Counted from the first letter of the stretch, positions 35,412-48,370 are shown. The stretch: DNA of 64,000 bases from Blasia pusilla (GCA_050084515.1 CM114273.1:25854001-25918000); one strand, 5' to 3'. Program-made: numbers and translations. The notes: generated by a model not told the origin, from the sequence alone.

Positions 35412-35973
35412 CTAAGCATCAACAATAGGAGTCATCGCACTCGCTTCTCCCATCGCCCTCCATGCCTGCACACCAACAACATCGCCAACTCTCAAGGAAC
35501 TCTGATCAGGACCCATCGATGGGGTCTTAATCGCCTCAGACAAGGTGAAAGACTGAGGAAGCCTAGTGTGTTTCCTGACTTCCCATCGCTGTGGATCCAA
35601 CTCTACGGCTGGTCCACGCGTCACAAGTGCGGCTGCCTCCACACATCCAACCAGTATCCTCCATATCTGTGGATGCTCCATATGATGTCGATGCTACGGA
35701 TCCGGCATCGGGTAATCTCAATGCCATAGCGGCAATCTGCTCCTGTGGCTGATGTATATGAGCAGCCATCCTAGCCTCACGCCCGACATCTCCCTCGACG
35801 TGTCTAGGTGGTAGGACTCTACATCCTCCACGGGCAGCTCCACCACCGTGTTGGGAAACTCCAGCCCCAACGTGACCACCTGGTGTACGATCTCTGGGCC
35901 CACCCGGACCGGCTACTCGCTTTGGTGCCTTCTCTGGCCCTCGGTCCGGACGTAACTCAGGATATAAACTGAA
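35412..35973 (-). other. Linker between gag and protease, element 2
   Basis: Pieces at 35412-35681 and 35563-35769 (MAAHIHQPQEQIAAMALRLP) match 3592-3882 in element 1 and 14200-14400 in element 3. A coiled-coil-like IDQLDQRIAAMTL segment recurs in all three. The function is unknown. The frame is broken here. Confidence 0.55.
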
Positions 35974-36993
35974 TTATCTGGCGCGAGAATGACCATACCT
36001 CTGACAATAGTCACACTGATAACCTTTTGGTGCAGCACCATCTCCTCCTCCATAGTGAGGCACACGTCCATGACCCAGACGAGTGCAATCGCGTTGATGA
36101 TGGGCTCCACCACATGACCAACACGTAGTAGTAGGCGGCTGCTGCTGAGCCGCATATGAAGGCGCACGTCTCTCTGGAACGGCCTCCCGATATCGTCCTT
36201 GAGCTCGTGGTGCCACAGTCGACTGATCTCGAAGTCCACGTTGCTGCACACATGGTGCAGACAATCGCGACTGCTCTCGCCCAGAACCCATGGTGGCTAC
36301 GCTCTCCTCAGCCATGTTGCGCTCAATGTTCTCGGAGGTCCTAAAAACATCTCTCAACGTAGGGAAGGTGTTCATAAGAAGTACCCCCTCCCGCACCCGT
36401 GTCCGCATGGTCCGGTCTAGCATCGCGTACCATGATTGGATAGCCTGAGCCTCTGTCACCCCCTAAGTGACGTTGATCAACTGGTGCAAGCGAGTGTAAG
36501 CCTCATGCAAACTCTCACCCGGGCGCCTCTGGAAGTCGTGGATGCTCCGCAACTTCTCCGTCCGTACCCCTTGGTAGCTCGCCCTCAACTCAGCAAAGAA
36601 CTCAACCACATGGTTGAACCTGGGACGAACGCGACTAGACGGTGCAACTGCTCCCGTGCGAGTGACCCCTCCTAAAATGTCACTAGTGGAAGAGGAAGTA
36701 GCCTCTCCTGACTCCTCCTCCTCATCTCGGAATGGCTCCATCCATGACACATGATGTGGGTCATAGTAGAGCCTCCACGCCTTGATTTCACGTGCAAATC
36801 TCTGAGAGAACTCATGGTAATTGTCCATTGGCGCCCCCTCTAAATGCTCGAACGGTATGAACTCTCTAGAGTTCTTGGCCCGCTGGGAGTCGCACCAACT
36901 CCTAAAATCTACTATGAAATCATGCAACTCAATCGTACCTACTGCACCTGAAAAACTACGCGGTCCTCTACCTCGGTCGTCCATCTCGCCCAA
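35974..36993 (-). pseudogene. Gag with zinc knuckles, element 2
   Basis: From the ATG at 36993 the frame reads MGEMDDRGRGPRSFSGAVGT, then the capsid-like VDFRSWCDSQRAKNSREF and APMDNYHEFSQRFAREIKAW segments. It reaches FQRRPGESLHEAYTRLHQLI and a TAG that replaces a Gln codon at 36463. It continues in the same frame from 36459 through EGVLLMNTFPTLRDVFR to CWSCGGAHHQRDC and CDYCQRYGHSRAR. The first knuckle has spacing CX2CX3HX4C, one residue shorter than the usual CX2CX4HX4C. The final Cys of the second is lost to a TAA. Gag packages the RNA into virus-like particles. Confidence 0.85.
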
Positions 36994-36999
36994 CTGGTA

Positions 37000-38731
37000 G
37001 GACCACTCACAATGTGTGGCAATGTGCTCACAAACTCCTCTACACCCTCCCCCTTGTATGACAATGACACAGAAGGAGGTCGAGGTGGTCCCTCACGTGG
37101 AGACCCTCGGAACCTCGCGCCACTCCGCGTAATACCTCTAGAGCTACTCTTGGGTTCACCACCTCACCTCTCAAAGTCCCGAACAGACGTCGTGATGACC
37201 CTCGTGCCCCCCTCACTAGATCACTCTCGCATTGCGAGTAATCCCTCAATCACTCATCCCAAACATGCGGCACTCGATCTACACTCTCCCTCCCCGAGAC
37301 GTGTAACGTGCGGCAACAAGCGGCGTGGTGCGGCAAATCGACCAGGCTATCATCTCATCGACAACCTACCCTCAAATTCAAACATCCCACACAGGTCTAT
37401 GTCCCTAAACCACATACATAAATGATGCTCTCAGCATCTACATACCTAATATCCCCAAATGAACTACCCAAATCCTAGAATCCCTCACAAGTGCAGGGTA
37501 AAGGACCAGAATGGGTAACCTGAACACATGGCGATGTCGCTCCTCAGCAACTGTAAATCTCGACCCCTACTCGATTGTGGAGACAACTCCTCCAATCAGA
37601 AAGTCATACTCCTCCTGTACTGATGCTGCTCAAAACTCCTCGATACATTGTGTGGTTCCAGCGGAACGGAACGGCTACGAACGGTACGACCCTTGATGGT
37701 GGAATGCGGCACTCGGCAGCATACCCTCCTCAATCAACAATAAACCCACACTCTACTTCACAATGATGGTGCGGCTCCACGATCGAGACAGTGCGGTGCG
37801 GCCACGAGCGGCACGGCGTGGCAATCAGCGGCGCGTTGCAGCTACAGGCGTCACGGCACGGTACTCGATCGTCGTTGAGCGGCTACCAATCACAACATAG
37901 CAGCATGAAATCAAAACTCAAACATCATAACCGGAGGTCATGTGCCATCACTGGTTGATGACGAAACTGTGATGACGGTGGCGGCCAAAACAAAGTACGT
38001 GGTGGCGACGCAAGTTAGAGAATCAAAAAACGTCATGGAAGACCCTCCACTCCTTAATGGCGGCAATGAAAACCAAAGGGTGGACAACGGACGGTGGACC
38101 GTTGACGCTGACGGTTGACAGTGACAGCCGACCTTCGACAGTGACGGTTGGACGGCGACGGCGACGGCCGCCGCCGGCATGGCGGCTGGTTTGGGGTTTG
38201 AACAATTTAGCCCTAAAAATTGCCTAGCAATGGCACTTTTGCAAGATTGACCATAACTTTTTTTTCTCGTAGCTCCAAATTGCGCACTGTTTGTTGCACA
38301 GCGTGCACAACTTCAGGATCTACAACAACGTCAAAAAATATTTAGAATCGAACATTCCAGTAAAAACTGATGGGGATTGTTATAAAGCCCCATGTCTCTT
38401 TCTCCTACACAAAATTTGGCAGCGCTTCCACACTGATTTCTCCAAACAAAAATGTAAAACCTGTAAAAATACAAATCAGCAAGCTACATGGTGCTCCCGA
38501 GAGCACCGGAATGGGGCAATCCGCCCCCATAATTAATCCCTATCAGAAATTGGGCAGCGCTTTCGCGCGCCACTCTTCCACACGAAAAATTGGTAAATGC
38601 AAAGAATAATCAAAGCAGCCCTTGCTCCGGTGAGCATTCCCATGAGCCACTGAACGGGGAACACGATCCCCAACTTGCAAAAACTGCGAGTGACTAGTGA
38701 GCTCCCCCATGAAGCTCTCTCATTCTCTCTT
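37000..38731 (-). other. Long untranslated leader of element 2
   Basis: Collinear with the leader of element 1 and without a credible frame. A GTTGAC/GGCGAC-rich stretch at 38090-38185 may fold. The part 38380-38730 carries CCACTCTTCCACACGAAAAA and nearby words shared with element 1. Confidence 0.6.
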
Positions 38732-39247
38732 TGTAAAGTAAGATCCAATCTCTCTCTACACCATCTCACACCATAGCTCTCAAAGGTGTGCATTCTCTCT
38801 CATGTCAAACCAAACCCACACTCCTAATGAGAGGCTTGGGTTACACTCACAAGGCAAGGGACTATAGCTCCGCCGCCTCATGCCCAGAGGTTCAATAAAG
38901 AGAGAATGAGCTCTCAAGCTCTCTCTCTTTGAGGTATATCCCTCCCCTCTCCCAAGCTCTTTCCATGGTAACCTATTCTTCCAAGTCACCTCCTTGGCTC
39001 TTGACCTGATGTGGGAGATCAAGGGCCACTTACCAAAATTAGAAATTCAATCATATACTCAAAATGGCACTTACCTAAAATAGTAAGTTCCTCAATATGG
39101 CTCCAAATGAGCCGAAACGAAGGGGAAACCTGCTCTCTCAGGTTTCTCGGGGCCTTTGCACGCCATCCTCAAGGTACTGAGTCTGTCCTCCATTACTCAA
39201 GAAGGCGCTCTACTAGATCTCACAGATCTATCCTAAATGACGTGACA
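38732..39247 (-). repeat. Terminal block A (5' end) of element 2
   Basis: Reads TGTCACGTCATTTAGGATAG to TTACTTTACA on the minus strand. It matches 40817-41333 and 6912-7503 over its length. The leader follows directly, with no block B and no recognisable tRNA-complementary primer site. Confidence 0.72.
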
Positions 39248-40685
39248 AACCGAAAAATGAGGTTCAAAGAAAGAAGGTTGGGATTTTTTCAAATACTGAA
39301 TCACATGGGCATGCAACTAGCAAGCTACAATGAGTTGTGGATTTTTCTACAATCTATCCATCTACTTCTAAACCATCTCCTTAGTTTTTAGCATGTTATC
39401 ATCTTTTGTATTCTCTTTAACCGATTGAAACCTTTGACCTTGTTGGTTCTTAGAGTATGAATTTGTAAAAAAGAAATTTATGGTTGAATTTTACTCCCCT
39501 TGATTTTTAGGCTTAATTGCTCACAAATAAAGGCACTTATCTATCTATAAGTTTGATTTCTTTTAGTTGCTTGTAGGATTAAAACATAGAAGATTCAAAT
39601 TGAAGAGGATTCTTGATCTACTTTCAAACTCAAATTAAAATGGATAGGGAAATTACACTATGCCATGTATATATATATATATGTGTGTGGGGAGATGAGG
39701 TTCAATCATTCTCTTTGTACAAATTTCACTCTTTCTCTTTTTGCAAGATAGTTTTTATACACTAAAGTACTCAACCTTCCATTTCATGTTGGAAAAATCC
39801 ATTCTCCATTCACAACAATGATGATCTAGATTCGGATTAGGACCATAATCGGATTTTTGAGGGGAAGCCTTGACACCTTGGTCAAGTTATCCTTCCCTTC
39901 AAAATATCATCATCATTAAGGGCGTTCCATGATGGTAGTTTTACTCTCTATTCCTTAATGATGATGATATTTTTTCCTCACGCTTGAAAAATTTCTAGCT
40001 CACGAGAAGCCTCCACTATTCAATATCACGAGCTAACCCCCAACGATTGATAAGAATAAATCCTCTATCGAAACACCTACTTAAGATGGCTATATCCAAA
40101 AATACACATCACACCAAAGCATTGGTTACTTGGAATCTTGATCAATATCCGTCCCTAATATGAATCCTCTTATACTAAATTGATCAATGACCATCGAGTC
40201 CTTGCTTTCTTGTACCAAATACCCTGCAGAGTGTATATTATGATAGGAGGAGCCTGGAGAGGGGGGAATAGTTTTTTGAGTACTTCTACTCCCGAAGAAG
40301 TGAAGGCTTTTTATAAAATGTCCGTTTGAAAATACTAAGTTCATACTTTTTAAGATAAAAGTGAATTTTGTATATGCATGGACATTTGTTCCTACAAGAT
40401 TGGACTTTCCTCTAGTATCCATACATATTTTTAATAACATTGGAACCTCAACACCGACCAACATCTCATGATTAGAGGATAGACAAAGTAGAGTTTAGAG
40501 ACATCAGAACCACCAGGAGATGTGACGAAGTCGCGGGAACCCTATTTACATGGATCTAAGGTCTTATTTAGTGGGGTTGTAAAGTGGAAAACATGGAAGA
40601 TATATACTCCCATGCATCGCAAAGGAGCTCTCACTAGTGGAAATATAAAATTTTAGGAGTAGAACCAAGAGGATTCATCCGAGAA
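39248..40685. other. AT-rich intergenic sequence between element 2 and the A-B derivative
   Basis: No gene recognised. A (TA)n(TG)n microsatellite lies at 39666-39688. Short ORFs lack motifs. Confidence 0.45.
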
Positions 40686-41333
40686 TGTTTTCGTGCGCTT
40701 ACACATCGGTACACAACATAAATCGCTATCACCGAACACACACACAAACACGCATGATCCCATGCTAACTCATGACATCCAAACAACGAGACAAGAAGTA
40801 CCAAAATATCTCCAATAAAATAAGATCTAATCTCTCTCACAACACCATAGTTCTCACATGTGTGCATTCTCACATGTCTCTCTGAATGTCAAACCAAACC
40901 CACTCTCCTAATGAGAGGCTTCAGTTACACACACAAGGCAAGCAAGACCATAGCTTCGCCGCCTCATGCCAAGAGGTTCAACAAAGAGAGAATGAGCTCT
41001 CAAGCTCTCTCTCCTTGAGGTATACCCTTCCCCTCTCCCAAGTTCTCTCCATGGTAACCTATGCTCCCAAGTCACCTCTTTGGCTCTTGACCTGATGTAG
41101 AAGGTCAAGGGCCACTTACCAAAAATAGAAAGTTGATCATATACTCAAAATAGTAATTACCTAAAATAATAAGTTCCTTAATATGGCTCCAAATGAGCCG
41201 AAACGAAGGGGAAACCTGTTCTCTCAGGTTTCACGGGGCCTCAATAGGTCATCCTCAACCTCATGAGTCTGTCCTCCACTCCTTGCGAAGGCGCTCTACC
41301 AGATCTCACAGATCTATCCTAAAAGACGTGACA
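40686..41333 (-). mobile_element. Short A-B derivative of the element family (solo-LTR-like)
   Basis: 648 bp. On the minus strand block A (41333-40817, starting TGTCACGTC) is joined straight to block B (40816-40686, with TTGGAGATATTTTGG at its start and GCGCACGA near its end). It corresponds to the two ends of element 2 with all internal sequence missing, and to A2-B2 of element 3. It could be a solo LTR, the product of recombination between repeated A blocks, or a mobile deletion derivative. No target-site duplication is apparent. Confidence 0.75.
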
Positions 41334-44300
41334 GTGCATGTGATGCAACCTCCAAATCAATGCTATTGGTTGAGATCAATGGAACATTACTCTATTAGAG
41401 GAACGAGTCATGACCTGTACAAAAAGGAGCATGAAAGTATATGCATGGATGCATCGATTGGACTAGTCATAGGCTTATGTGGGCTACACTCATCAACTAC
41501 CACAGAGTGCATCCCAATACCAAAAGACCAGAAAAATCTTTCACCTACCAACTAACCAACAAAAAGGAAAATTCCAAAGGAGGACAATGCTCTTGCCAAG
41601 GACTCAAGTCCAAGAAATTATAATTTATAAATGAACAAACAGAAAATTCCTAGTGCCCAACTTATCTTGATAATGTAAAATCAAAGTAATGGCATATCCA
41701 TTTCTAATAACGTGTCTCTACACCCTTATCCCAGTGCATACAACCTCCTCCAAGAATGCTTTTAGTAGTTGGAGTGTGATGCACTAGGGAGATTAAGATG
41801 AACAACTCTTGAGCGTGGTATGAATTCTTTTGTGAGAGGAATTCCTCATTTTATGTTTTGTATTCTATCATACAAGAAAGAGATAAAGATATATATGATC
41901 ACAACCACGTTCGTGATATTGAAGGACCAAAATGACCCCAATCATATTGAAAGTGTTTTCTTACACCAAATCCTCATTTCAAAATTACTAATATGCTACA
42001 ATTGAACCAGATTTAAACACTTCTTTAGGAACTTGTAAGATTCAAGTGTGGATTATTCCATGAATTATGAGTTTGCTCCCTAGGGACGGTACAAGTACAA
42101 TCCCTTCTCAAGGAAAATGATCCCTACTGACCACAAGTCCCTCCCATGAAGAGGACCATTGTAGCTTAATTACTTCCATACAAGCCTAATTACTTCCATA
42201 ATTACTTTAAAAAAATTTATAAAAGAAAAAGGGTGTGCCAAAAAACTCCCACAAAGGGAATATGTGGGTCTTGTTCTTCTCCCAAAAGGAAAGTAGAGCT
42301 CCTTTCCAAGTGCCAATATGTGGACAAGGGCCTTTTGCATGTGGATTCATTGATTTCTTTTAGGTCCACTTCATCAAAACCTATGTTTGTGGACTTGGGG
42401 CAAATTCCCCCCCCCCCCACCTCCCAATAGAATTTAGAAACCCCTTCAAAACTATGAATCTTGAATGGATATGTTCCAACACATCGATTGGAAAGAGGGT
42501 CGATGCGTATGCCTTCACTATCTTGGAGAAGTATGACCTGCCCTAATCTTAAAAATCCCCTTCTCATGTGTCCTTCCACACAACATGCTATAGAAAAATA
42601 AATTAAAGAACTAGAAAAACCTTGTAATATGCAAAATCTCTTTTCATGTGTCCTTGCACATAACATGCTATACAAGTAAAATAAAAATAGAGCCTTGTGC
42701 CGTCAACTAAACCCTTTCTTATGTGTCCTTCCATAGACCATGCTATACAAATTTATAGTATCATTGGAGAGTGCCCTCTCATTTCGCAAACTCCTCTCCT
42801 CTTTACATTTGGCATTTTCGGCCGATAAGATTCTCATCTTTTGAACGAAATATATCATTCAAAACTTATTTAAAACAAAACTTAAAATTGAATTATGTGA
42901 CAAAATTTAAATTCGTACATGAATTTAAACTAATAAATAAAATGAATAATATTATAATAAAAAACTTTCTTCTCTAAACCCTCTTCTGTTCTTACAAATA
43001 GACATAATACAACTCTTGTAATGAGCAAAGCCTCCGATCATATGTACGGAAAAGGGCACTAAAAGCGCAACAACCAGATCTGTGGGCGTACGACTTTCCT
43101 CCCGTTTCGGTCTGAACGGACAAATTGCGGAGGAGAAGAAGAAGCAGAAAGAAATGAAAAGAAGAAGGAGAAGGAAAGAAGAGAAGCAGAAGAAAAGTCC
43201 CGTCCGTTTGGGGCTTTTGAGATTCGCTACAAGGAACTGGGAGGGGCAGGTGCATGGATCCATGCATGTGACCTGCACAGAGGGTCAGAGGGGTATGAAG
43301 CTCCGCGACCTGCTGTGGCCAGTCATTACGAAAGGCGGACGGTGTGCTGCGTGCTGGTATACACGGCGGCGCTCTCTGTAATCCTGTCAGGACTCTGCAG
43401 AACTCGGCGGGATTCTGACAGGAGTAGTGGGCGGTGTGGATCAAAGCGGCCGCCCATCCATCCATCCAAACGCGGACGGTGGACCGGGGCGAGCTTCCCG
43501 ACCACCGCGGGGACGACGGAGAAAGAACTGGAGGGCCGACGAACGAACTCGCCGTCCACCGGGTTTTCGCGTCAGTTGAGGGACAGACAACGGACGGACT
43601 CATCGCAAGAGTGATGGCCCATGCCATGTCAGGACGGAATTCCGACTCCGTCACATTCAAAGTCCGCTTTGTGTCGTCGGCCATATACGAGAATTAACAT
43701 TTTTGACCGCTTTGCTTTAAAACTTATGTCAAGATGTAAATTCATGTAATTCCCATTTTTACGGTTTATTTTTATTATTATCATGATAGTCTTTTAACAA
43801 TTGTCCAAAGAGGACAAGTTCGTTCCCTCCTTCGATCCAAATTTAATTCATAAACGGAACCCAAAGCCAACAAGAATTTCTTGGGTTTATTTCGAATATA
43901 AGAAAGTCAAACAACATACCAAATGCATGTAACAAGGAAAGCAGCTCGTAATTGTGGAAAGGTACCATAATCCGAGCTGAGCTTGGGGGAATCCAAGGGA
44001 TGAGTAATAAAGACTTATGGGCGTATGTTGCCTCTACAAACAAGATCTTTCAGCGATGAAGAAGGGGATGGATGGCAGGTATTTAAATGGCATCATCTCT
44101 AAGGTATAATAAGTTGTTAGATGAGAAGGATATTTTCTTTCTATTTTATCTGGTGTCACATGGTGTGAGAATACGAGGGTATAGTATAAATCCTATTAAG
44201 CATTAGTTGGAGTTCATGTTTCCAAATTAAAACTCTCGGTAGGTTTTGTTTCCATAAATAGGAATCTCTTAAAAATGCAGTTGGCCCTCTTAACACCATT

Positions 44301-44871
44301 AGCAAGATCTTCCATTTCAAAATTAATAGAGCGAGACACAACCTCTCTTTGGGGCAACTCTTATGGAGAAAATTAAATATAGAAGGTGTGATTATAGCGT
44401 GGGAGAAACTCATGCGTTGAAAAAAATTGTAATGCTGGATAGATGATGCAGGATATCAGGTCTGATTCCTCCACCATTATATAAATGTACATGAGGCCAT
44501 TACTGGCGGCAGCTTATTCATGGGAAATTGCACCAAAGTGGAGATGAAAAGCTCCAAAAATGCGATCCCTGAAAGATTCTAATGGTAGGAATGTGATCAA
44601 TTGCGAACATTCTGCGTAGCAGGAGACAATAGGATGATACTGTATATCTGATCCAAATTCGACTTTAGGATTCCGTGTAAGGGACTGCCTTCACACCCTT
44701 TCATGGTGGTGGTACTAAGCAGTCAATTGAACTTGACATACGTCGCGTCAAAATTTCCCTCAGGATTATGAGGACCGAAGTAGAACCTGTTCTTGCTGTG
44801 TTGAAGGAGGATGTTCTCAGAATTTTAGAATTGTTGAATAGTAAAAGCTCACAGCTTTGGTTGCGCCAATC
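41334..44871. other. Intergenic, no gene recognised
   Basis: Contains an imperfect three-unit repeat at 42553-42757, an 11-13 C run near 42406-42418, and a GC-richer patch at 43060-43690. On the minus strand, 42992-43684 is an ATG-started frame of 230 codons with no recognisable domain and a stretch of Leu/Phe from a CT tract. I regard it as probably non-coding. Confidence 0.45.
42553..42757. repeat. Imperfect tandem repeat, three units
   Basis: Three units contain TTCTCATGTGTCCTTCCA, then ACATGCTATA and A-rich sequence, about 80-95 bp apart. Confidence 0.6.
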
Positions 44872-47650
44872 CTAACTGGTCTTCTCAGGGATGTCTTCAA
44901 CGGCAACAATCTGTTTATGGCTTTGGTAGGAAAGATAGGTGTTCCAACCTAGAGCTACAATATTGGCAAAGCCCACCTGCACTCAAAATCCCATTAAGTC
45001 AACATGATGTCAGCTTCTAAGTCTATGGAATTTGAACACCTATCTTCTAGTCACAGTATCTAAGTGTATGGAATATGAACAAGAAAGATACTGGTTACAA
45101 GCTTCTAGTCATTTTCTAAATGGAAAACTTGTCTGTATGGAAACCTTGAGGGACTAGAGTCACATGTGGGAGACAAGAAATACCATATTGTACTTCCGAC
45201 AAACAAAAGCCCATAATGGTCACTGTATGAGATTGGATAACTGACCTATGAGGCTAAACACCCTAACACGAGAACCTCACTCTAATAAACTGGAGAGATG
45301 ACCGTTCATGTAAACAATTTAGGGTTCTTTCTTTAGTAAAGAATCTTAAGTAAACTCCACTTTTGTGGTACTTGCCTGTAATTTCTGAGGGACAAGCAAA
45401 AAGTTGATAGTTTGAGCAGGAATCCACAATTTCCAGTTCATCACAATTGCTGGCCACAGGTCCTGTTTCACCGAGAAAACAGAGACCATTATGAATGCTT
45501 GTAAATGGCATTCCCAACTACACATTCAGATGCTAAGGCATCAAATGGAATCAGTTGATAAGCAGCAGGAACATGGCCTTCGGCACTATGATCAGGACAC
45601 TCCTTTTGACACATGAAACCACTGATATAGAGATTAAGCGAGAAGATCACCTGTTTCAGCTTTGCAGGAATTTGGTCAGACTTTCCTTCCAGCGTCATCA
45701 AGGAGCTCATGAACACTGTAATAAACGTGGGGGAGAACAGAAACTGCCACATAAAAAATTCTGTGATTACGACTCTGCAACATGGTAAAGCTAAATGATG
45801 CACACTGCAATGGAGCACAATGAAGAATGGACTACATCTAAAGTAGAAGTACAAGGATCTCCACAGAAGACTAGGGCTTAAGGATATGAAGCTCTTGGCA
45901 GCAAGCTGACAAAGCAGAAGGAATGCTTCTCCATTTGGAAACAAAGGAAATTCATCCCAGCAAGGACGGTGACAGAAAGGATATGTGTCCTGAAACCATG
46001 GCTATTGGACCTGCCACTGCATTTCAAGATACTTGGACAGAGATCGAGCACAGAAAGAGGGTCAGGGGCAAGAAATAGATATCTACCTCCACAAACAGTA
46101 GGAATATACATTGCAGTTGAAATCACCAAGGGCTAGCTTGCATTTGACTGCTGAGTGATAGATAGAAGAAAACCCTTAACACAGGCCTTACCTGATCGAG
46201 AAGAAGACGCACACCCACACCAGCTGGACCAGTGACGGTCACGTACTTGTATAAAGCAAGGTACCTGGGCAACATTAATAGAACACAATTCAGTGCACTC
46301 CATCTCCACTTGCAGCCCTAGAGAGACATCTCGTCATAATGTCAGAACGCAAATCCTGAGACACTCAGAGCCTTACTGGTCGTCTTTCTTAAGACCTACC
46401 AGAAGTGTAAAGTTGGCCCAGTCAACAGAAAACCCAATGAAGACATTATGAAAATTCGTTTCCCATCCGGATTCTGAGCACCTTCCACAACAACCTGCAC
46501 ATCCACAGACTTTGAGATGACGACTGCTAGCACATAACAAGCACTGCTTTTGGTTGCGAATCTGGTAGTAGAGTCTAATCAAGTAATGATGCAAACTAGC
46601 TTCAAGCAGGGAACACGGTGCCAGGACCTGACCAGCAGTCACATGACTTTGCCATGTATCCTAACTCACTATGGCACCCATTACTCTCGGCATTTTGTAG
46701 ACCTTCGCAACAAACCTTCCTTGAAATTGACATGACAGATACCTAGAAGTCTACACGATGTATTTTTCATACTTGGCAAAACAGATCTCCCACGAACGTC
46801 AGGATTGAGGAAGTGATGGCTTTGGTGAATATCGGACGTGAATCGAGCCAGCCCATGTACCTGCAGACATCCGCATTATGAGACCGACATTTTGGGATGA
46901 ATCAAGTACACTCTCCTGTACAGGTAGTAAGAAAGGACATCAGTCATTTGGTAGTCCCACGGCTCCTCCACAGGACCGGTTCCCTGGTCATATCCTAGCT
47001 GAGCACGACAGAAAACAGTTGTATGGTGAGGGAAGCTTGTGGAATTACCAGGCCCAGAAAGCCCAGAATCCTCGAGGTTTCCCGCCATCTCCAGCTTCTC
47101 CTGAGCCATCACCTCCTCCTCCGCCTCCGCCTCCGCCACCCTCGTTCCCACTGCCACCGCCGCCATTGACACTCGCAGTCGCATAGCGAGAAGCAGCCGT
47201 TGAAGCTACCGAGCGTGGCACCGGAGAGGTCAGAATTCGCAGCGGCCCAGTCGAGAGTTCCCTGGGAGTGACGGCCCAATTCGTTCCCAGTGAACTGTAG
47301 CGGCACACTGCAGCTCCGGATGCGAGCCAAGGCTTGGCACGCGACAGCGAAGCCCCAGAAGATCTCACGGCATCATGGACTGCATTGCGCGCTTCGCAAT
47401 GCCTCAGAGCTGCGCATTGCGCACCCACCCCCACCAAGCCTCCCGGCGAGCGTCTCTCACGCGACACCACCTGCACTCCGCCGCTCCTCCACAACGCAAC
47501 CCCTCCCTCCCCCCGCGACCCGCACAGCCTCACCCATTCCGACTGCATCTTCTCTGTGAGCCCCGCACTGCAACGGATTCCCTGCAATTTCTGCAGAGGC
47601 TTGCAACCGCCCACCATCATCTTCGACGCCCACCTCCACTCCCCAACCAT
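44872..47650 (-). CDS. Mpv17/PMP22 family membrane protein, organelle-targeted
   Basis: Seven exons on the minus strand join in frame to 380 residues: 47650-47049, 46860-46773, 46494-46400, 46264-46192, 45743-45651, 45462-45376 and 44976-44872 (stop TAG). The family signature is clear: WYMGWLDSRPIFTKAITSS and GDLFCQ in exon 2; GFLLTGPTLHFW-YLALYKYV across exons 3-4; TGPAGVGVRLLLDQ in exon 4; LMTLEGKSDQIPAKLKQ in exon 5; NWKLWIPAQTINF in exon 6; and VALGWNTYLSYQSHK in exon 7. These four-helix proteins sit in inner membranes of peroxisomes, mitochondria or chloroplasts. The long N-terminus, rich in Arg, Ser and Ala and ending in a Gly-rich tract before the family domain, suggests an organelle transit peptide. 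Intron 6 has a GC donor (CAG|GCAAGT). The start is the first ATG after an upstream in-frame TGA; a later Met is possible. Confidence 0.9.
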
Positions 47651-48370
47651 CACCGCCTCACCTTCTCCGGCGACGATCCTCCACCCCTCCGCCGCCTCGC
47701 AAACTCCCACCACCGCAAGCGACCTCACAGGAATGCCGAAATCTCGAAAGCCAAATCCCACCCGCGTACGCCTCCATCAACCACGAAATCCCAAGCGCAA
47801 CATGTCTCTGACGGCGGGGTTCAGGGTTTATGCTCTGCTCCGCACCGCCCAGCTCTGGATGGGATGGGATGGGATGGACTGGACTGGGAAAAGAAGAAAA
47901 AATGCTGAGTGAGGGTGTGACAGTGACGCAATTCAGAGGCGATCGGTGTGCTGCTGGTGGACTTGATTCATTGTTTGTTCTTTCGGTTGTGGATCGAGAT
48001 ATGAGCTTCAAGAATGGCCAGAGAGGAAGAGAGAGAAGAGAGGCAGTGAGGGAGGGGCATATTCATGAGACGGGGGAGATCAGCCGCAAAGGAGAGCCCG
48101 GACGGACGGACGGGCCAGGTCCCACGGATGGTGCGGCCGCACGTCTTCTGCTTTTGGGTGGGAGAGTGCTTCTGCTGCCCTTATTTGATTTGCTGGAGAT
48201 GCTGCGATTTAGTTCATCCTCTCCATTTTTTTGGCGATGTTCTTGCGATTTGTTTTTCTTTTTTGGTGGCTTTTTTTTAAGTGGATTTTATAAAATTTGC
48301 TTGACAAGGATGGATTGTGGGACACAATTAAGAGAGGAGCCGCATTGTTTTGCCTTTCTAGTGGGAGGGT
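47651..48370 (-). promoter_or_regulatory. 5' flank of the Mpv17/PMP22 gene
   Basis: Includes the 5' leader and promoter region. A GGGAT pentamer repeat lies at 47857-47880. No TATA box is obvious. GA-rich sequence at 48015-48060 is typical of plant core-promoter flanks. Confidence 0.4.

Larger units (their letters stand above)
29660..39247 (-). mobile_element. Element 2: gypsy-like retroelement with DNA methyltransferase and PHD finger
   Basis: Minus-strand order is block A (38732-39247), leader (about 37000-38731), gag, protease, C5 methyltransferase, reverse transcriptase, RNase H, DDE integrase, PHD finger, purine tract and block B (29660 to about 29787). Protease, methyltransferase and the first part of reverse transcriptase share one frame, so they were one polyprotein. 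Gag, later reverse transcriptase and integrase are offset by frameshifts and there are a few nonsense codons, so this copy is inactive but young compared with element 1. The termini are TGTCACGTC and GCGCACGACA. No target-site duplication is seen (outer flanks gaaga and aaccg). Confidence 0.9.

Noticed and set aside
42992-43684. 230-codon ATG-started frame on the minus strand
   Set aside because: No recognisable motif, and the Leu/Phe run comes from a GA/CT tract; no splice or family evidence.
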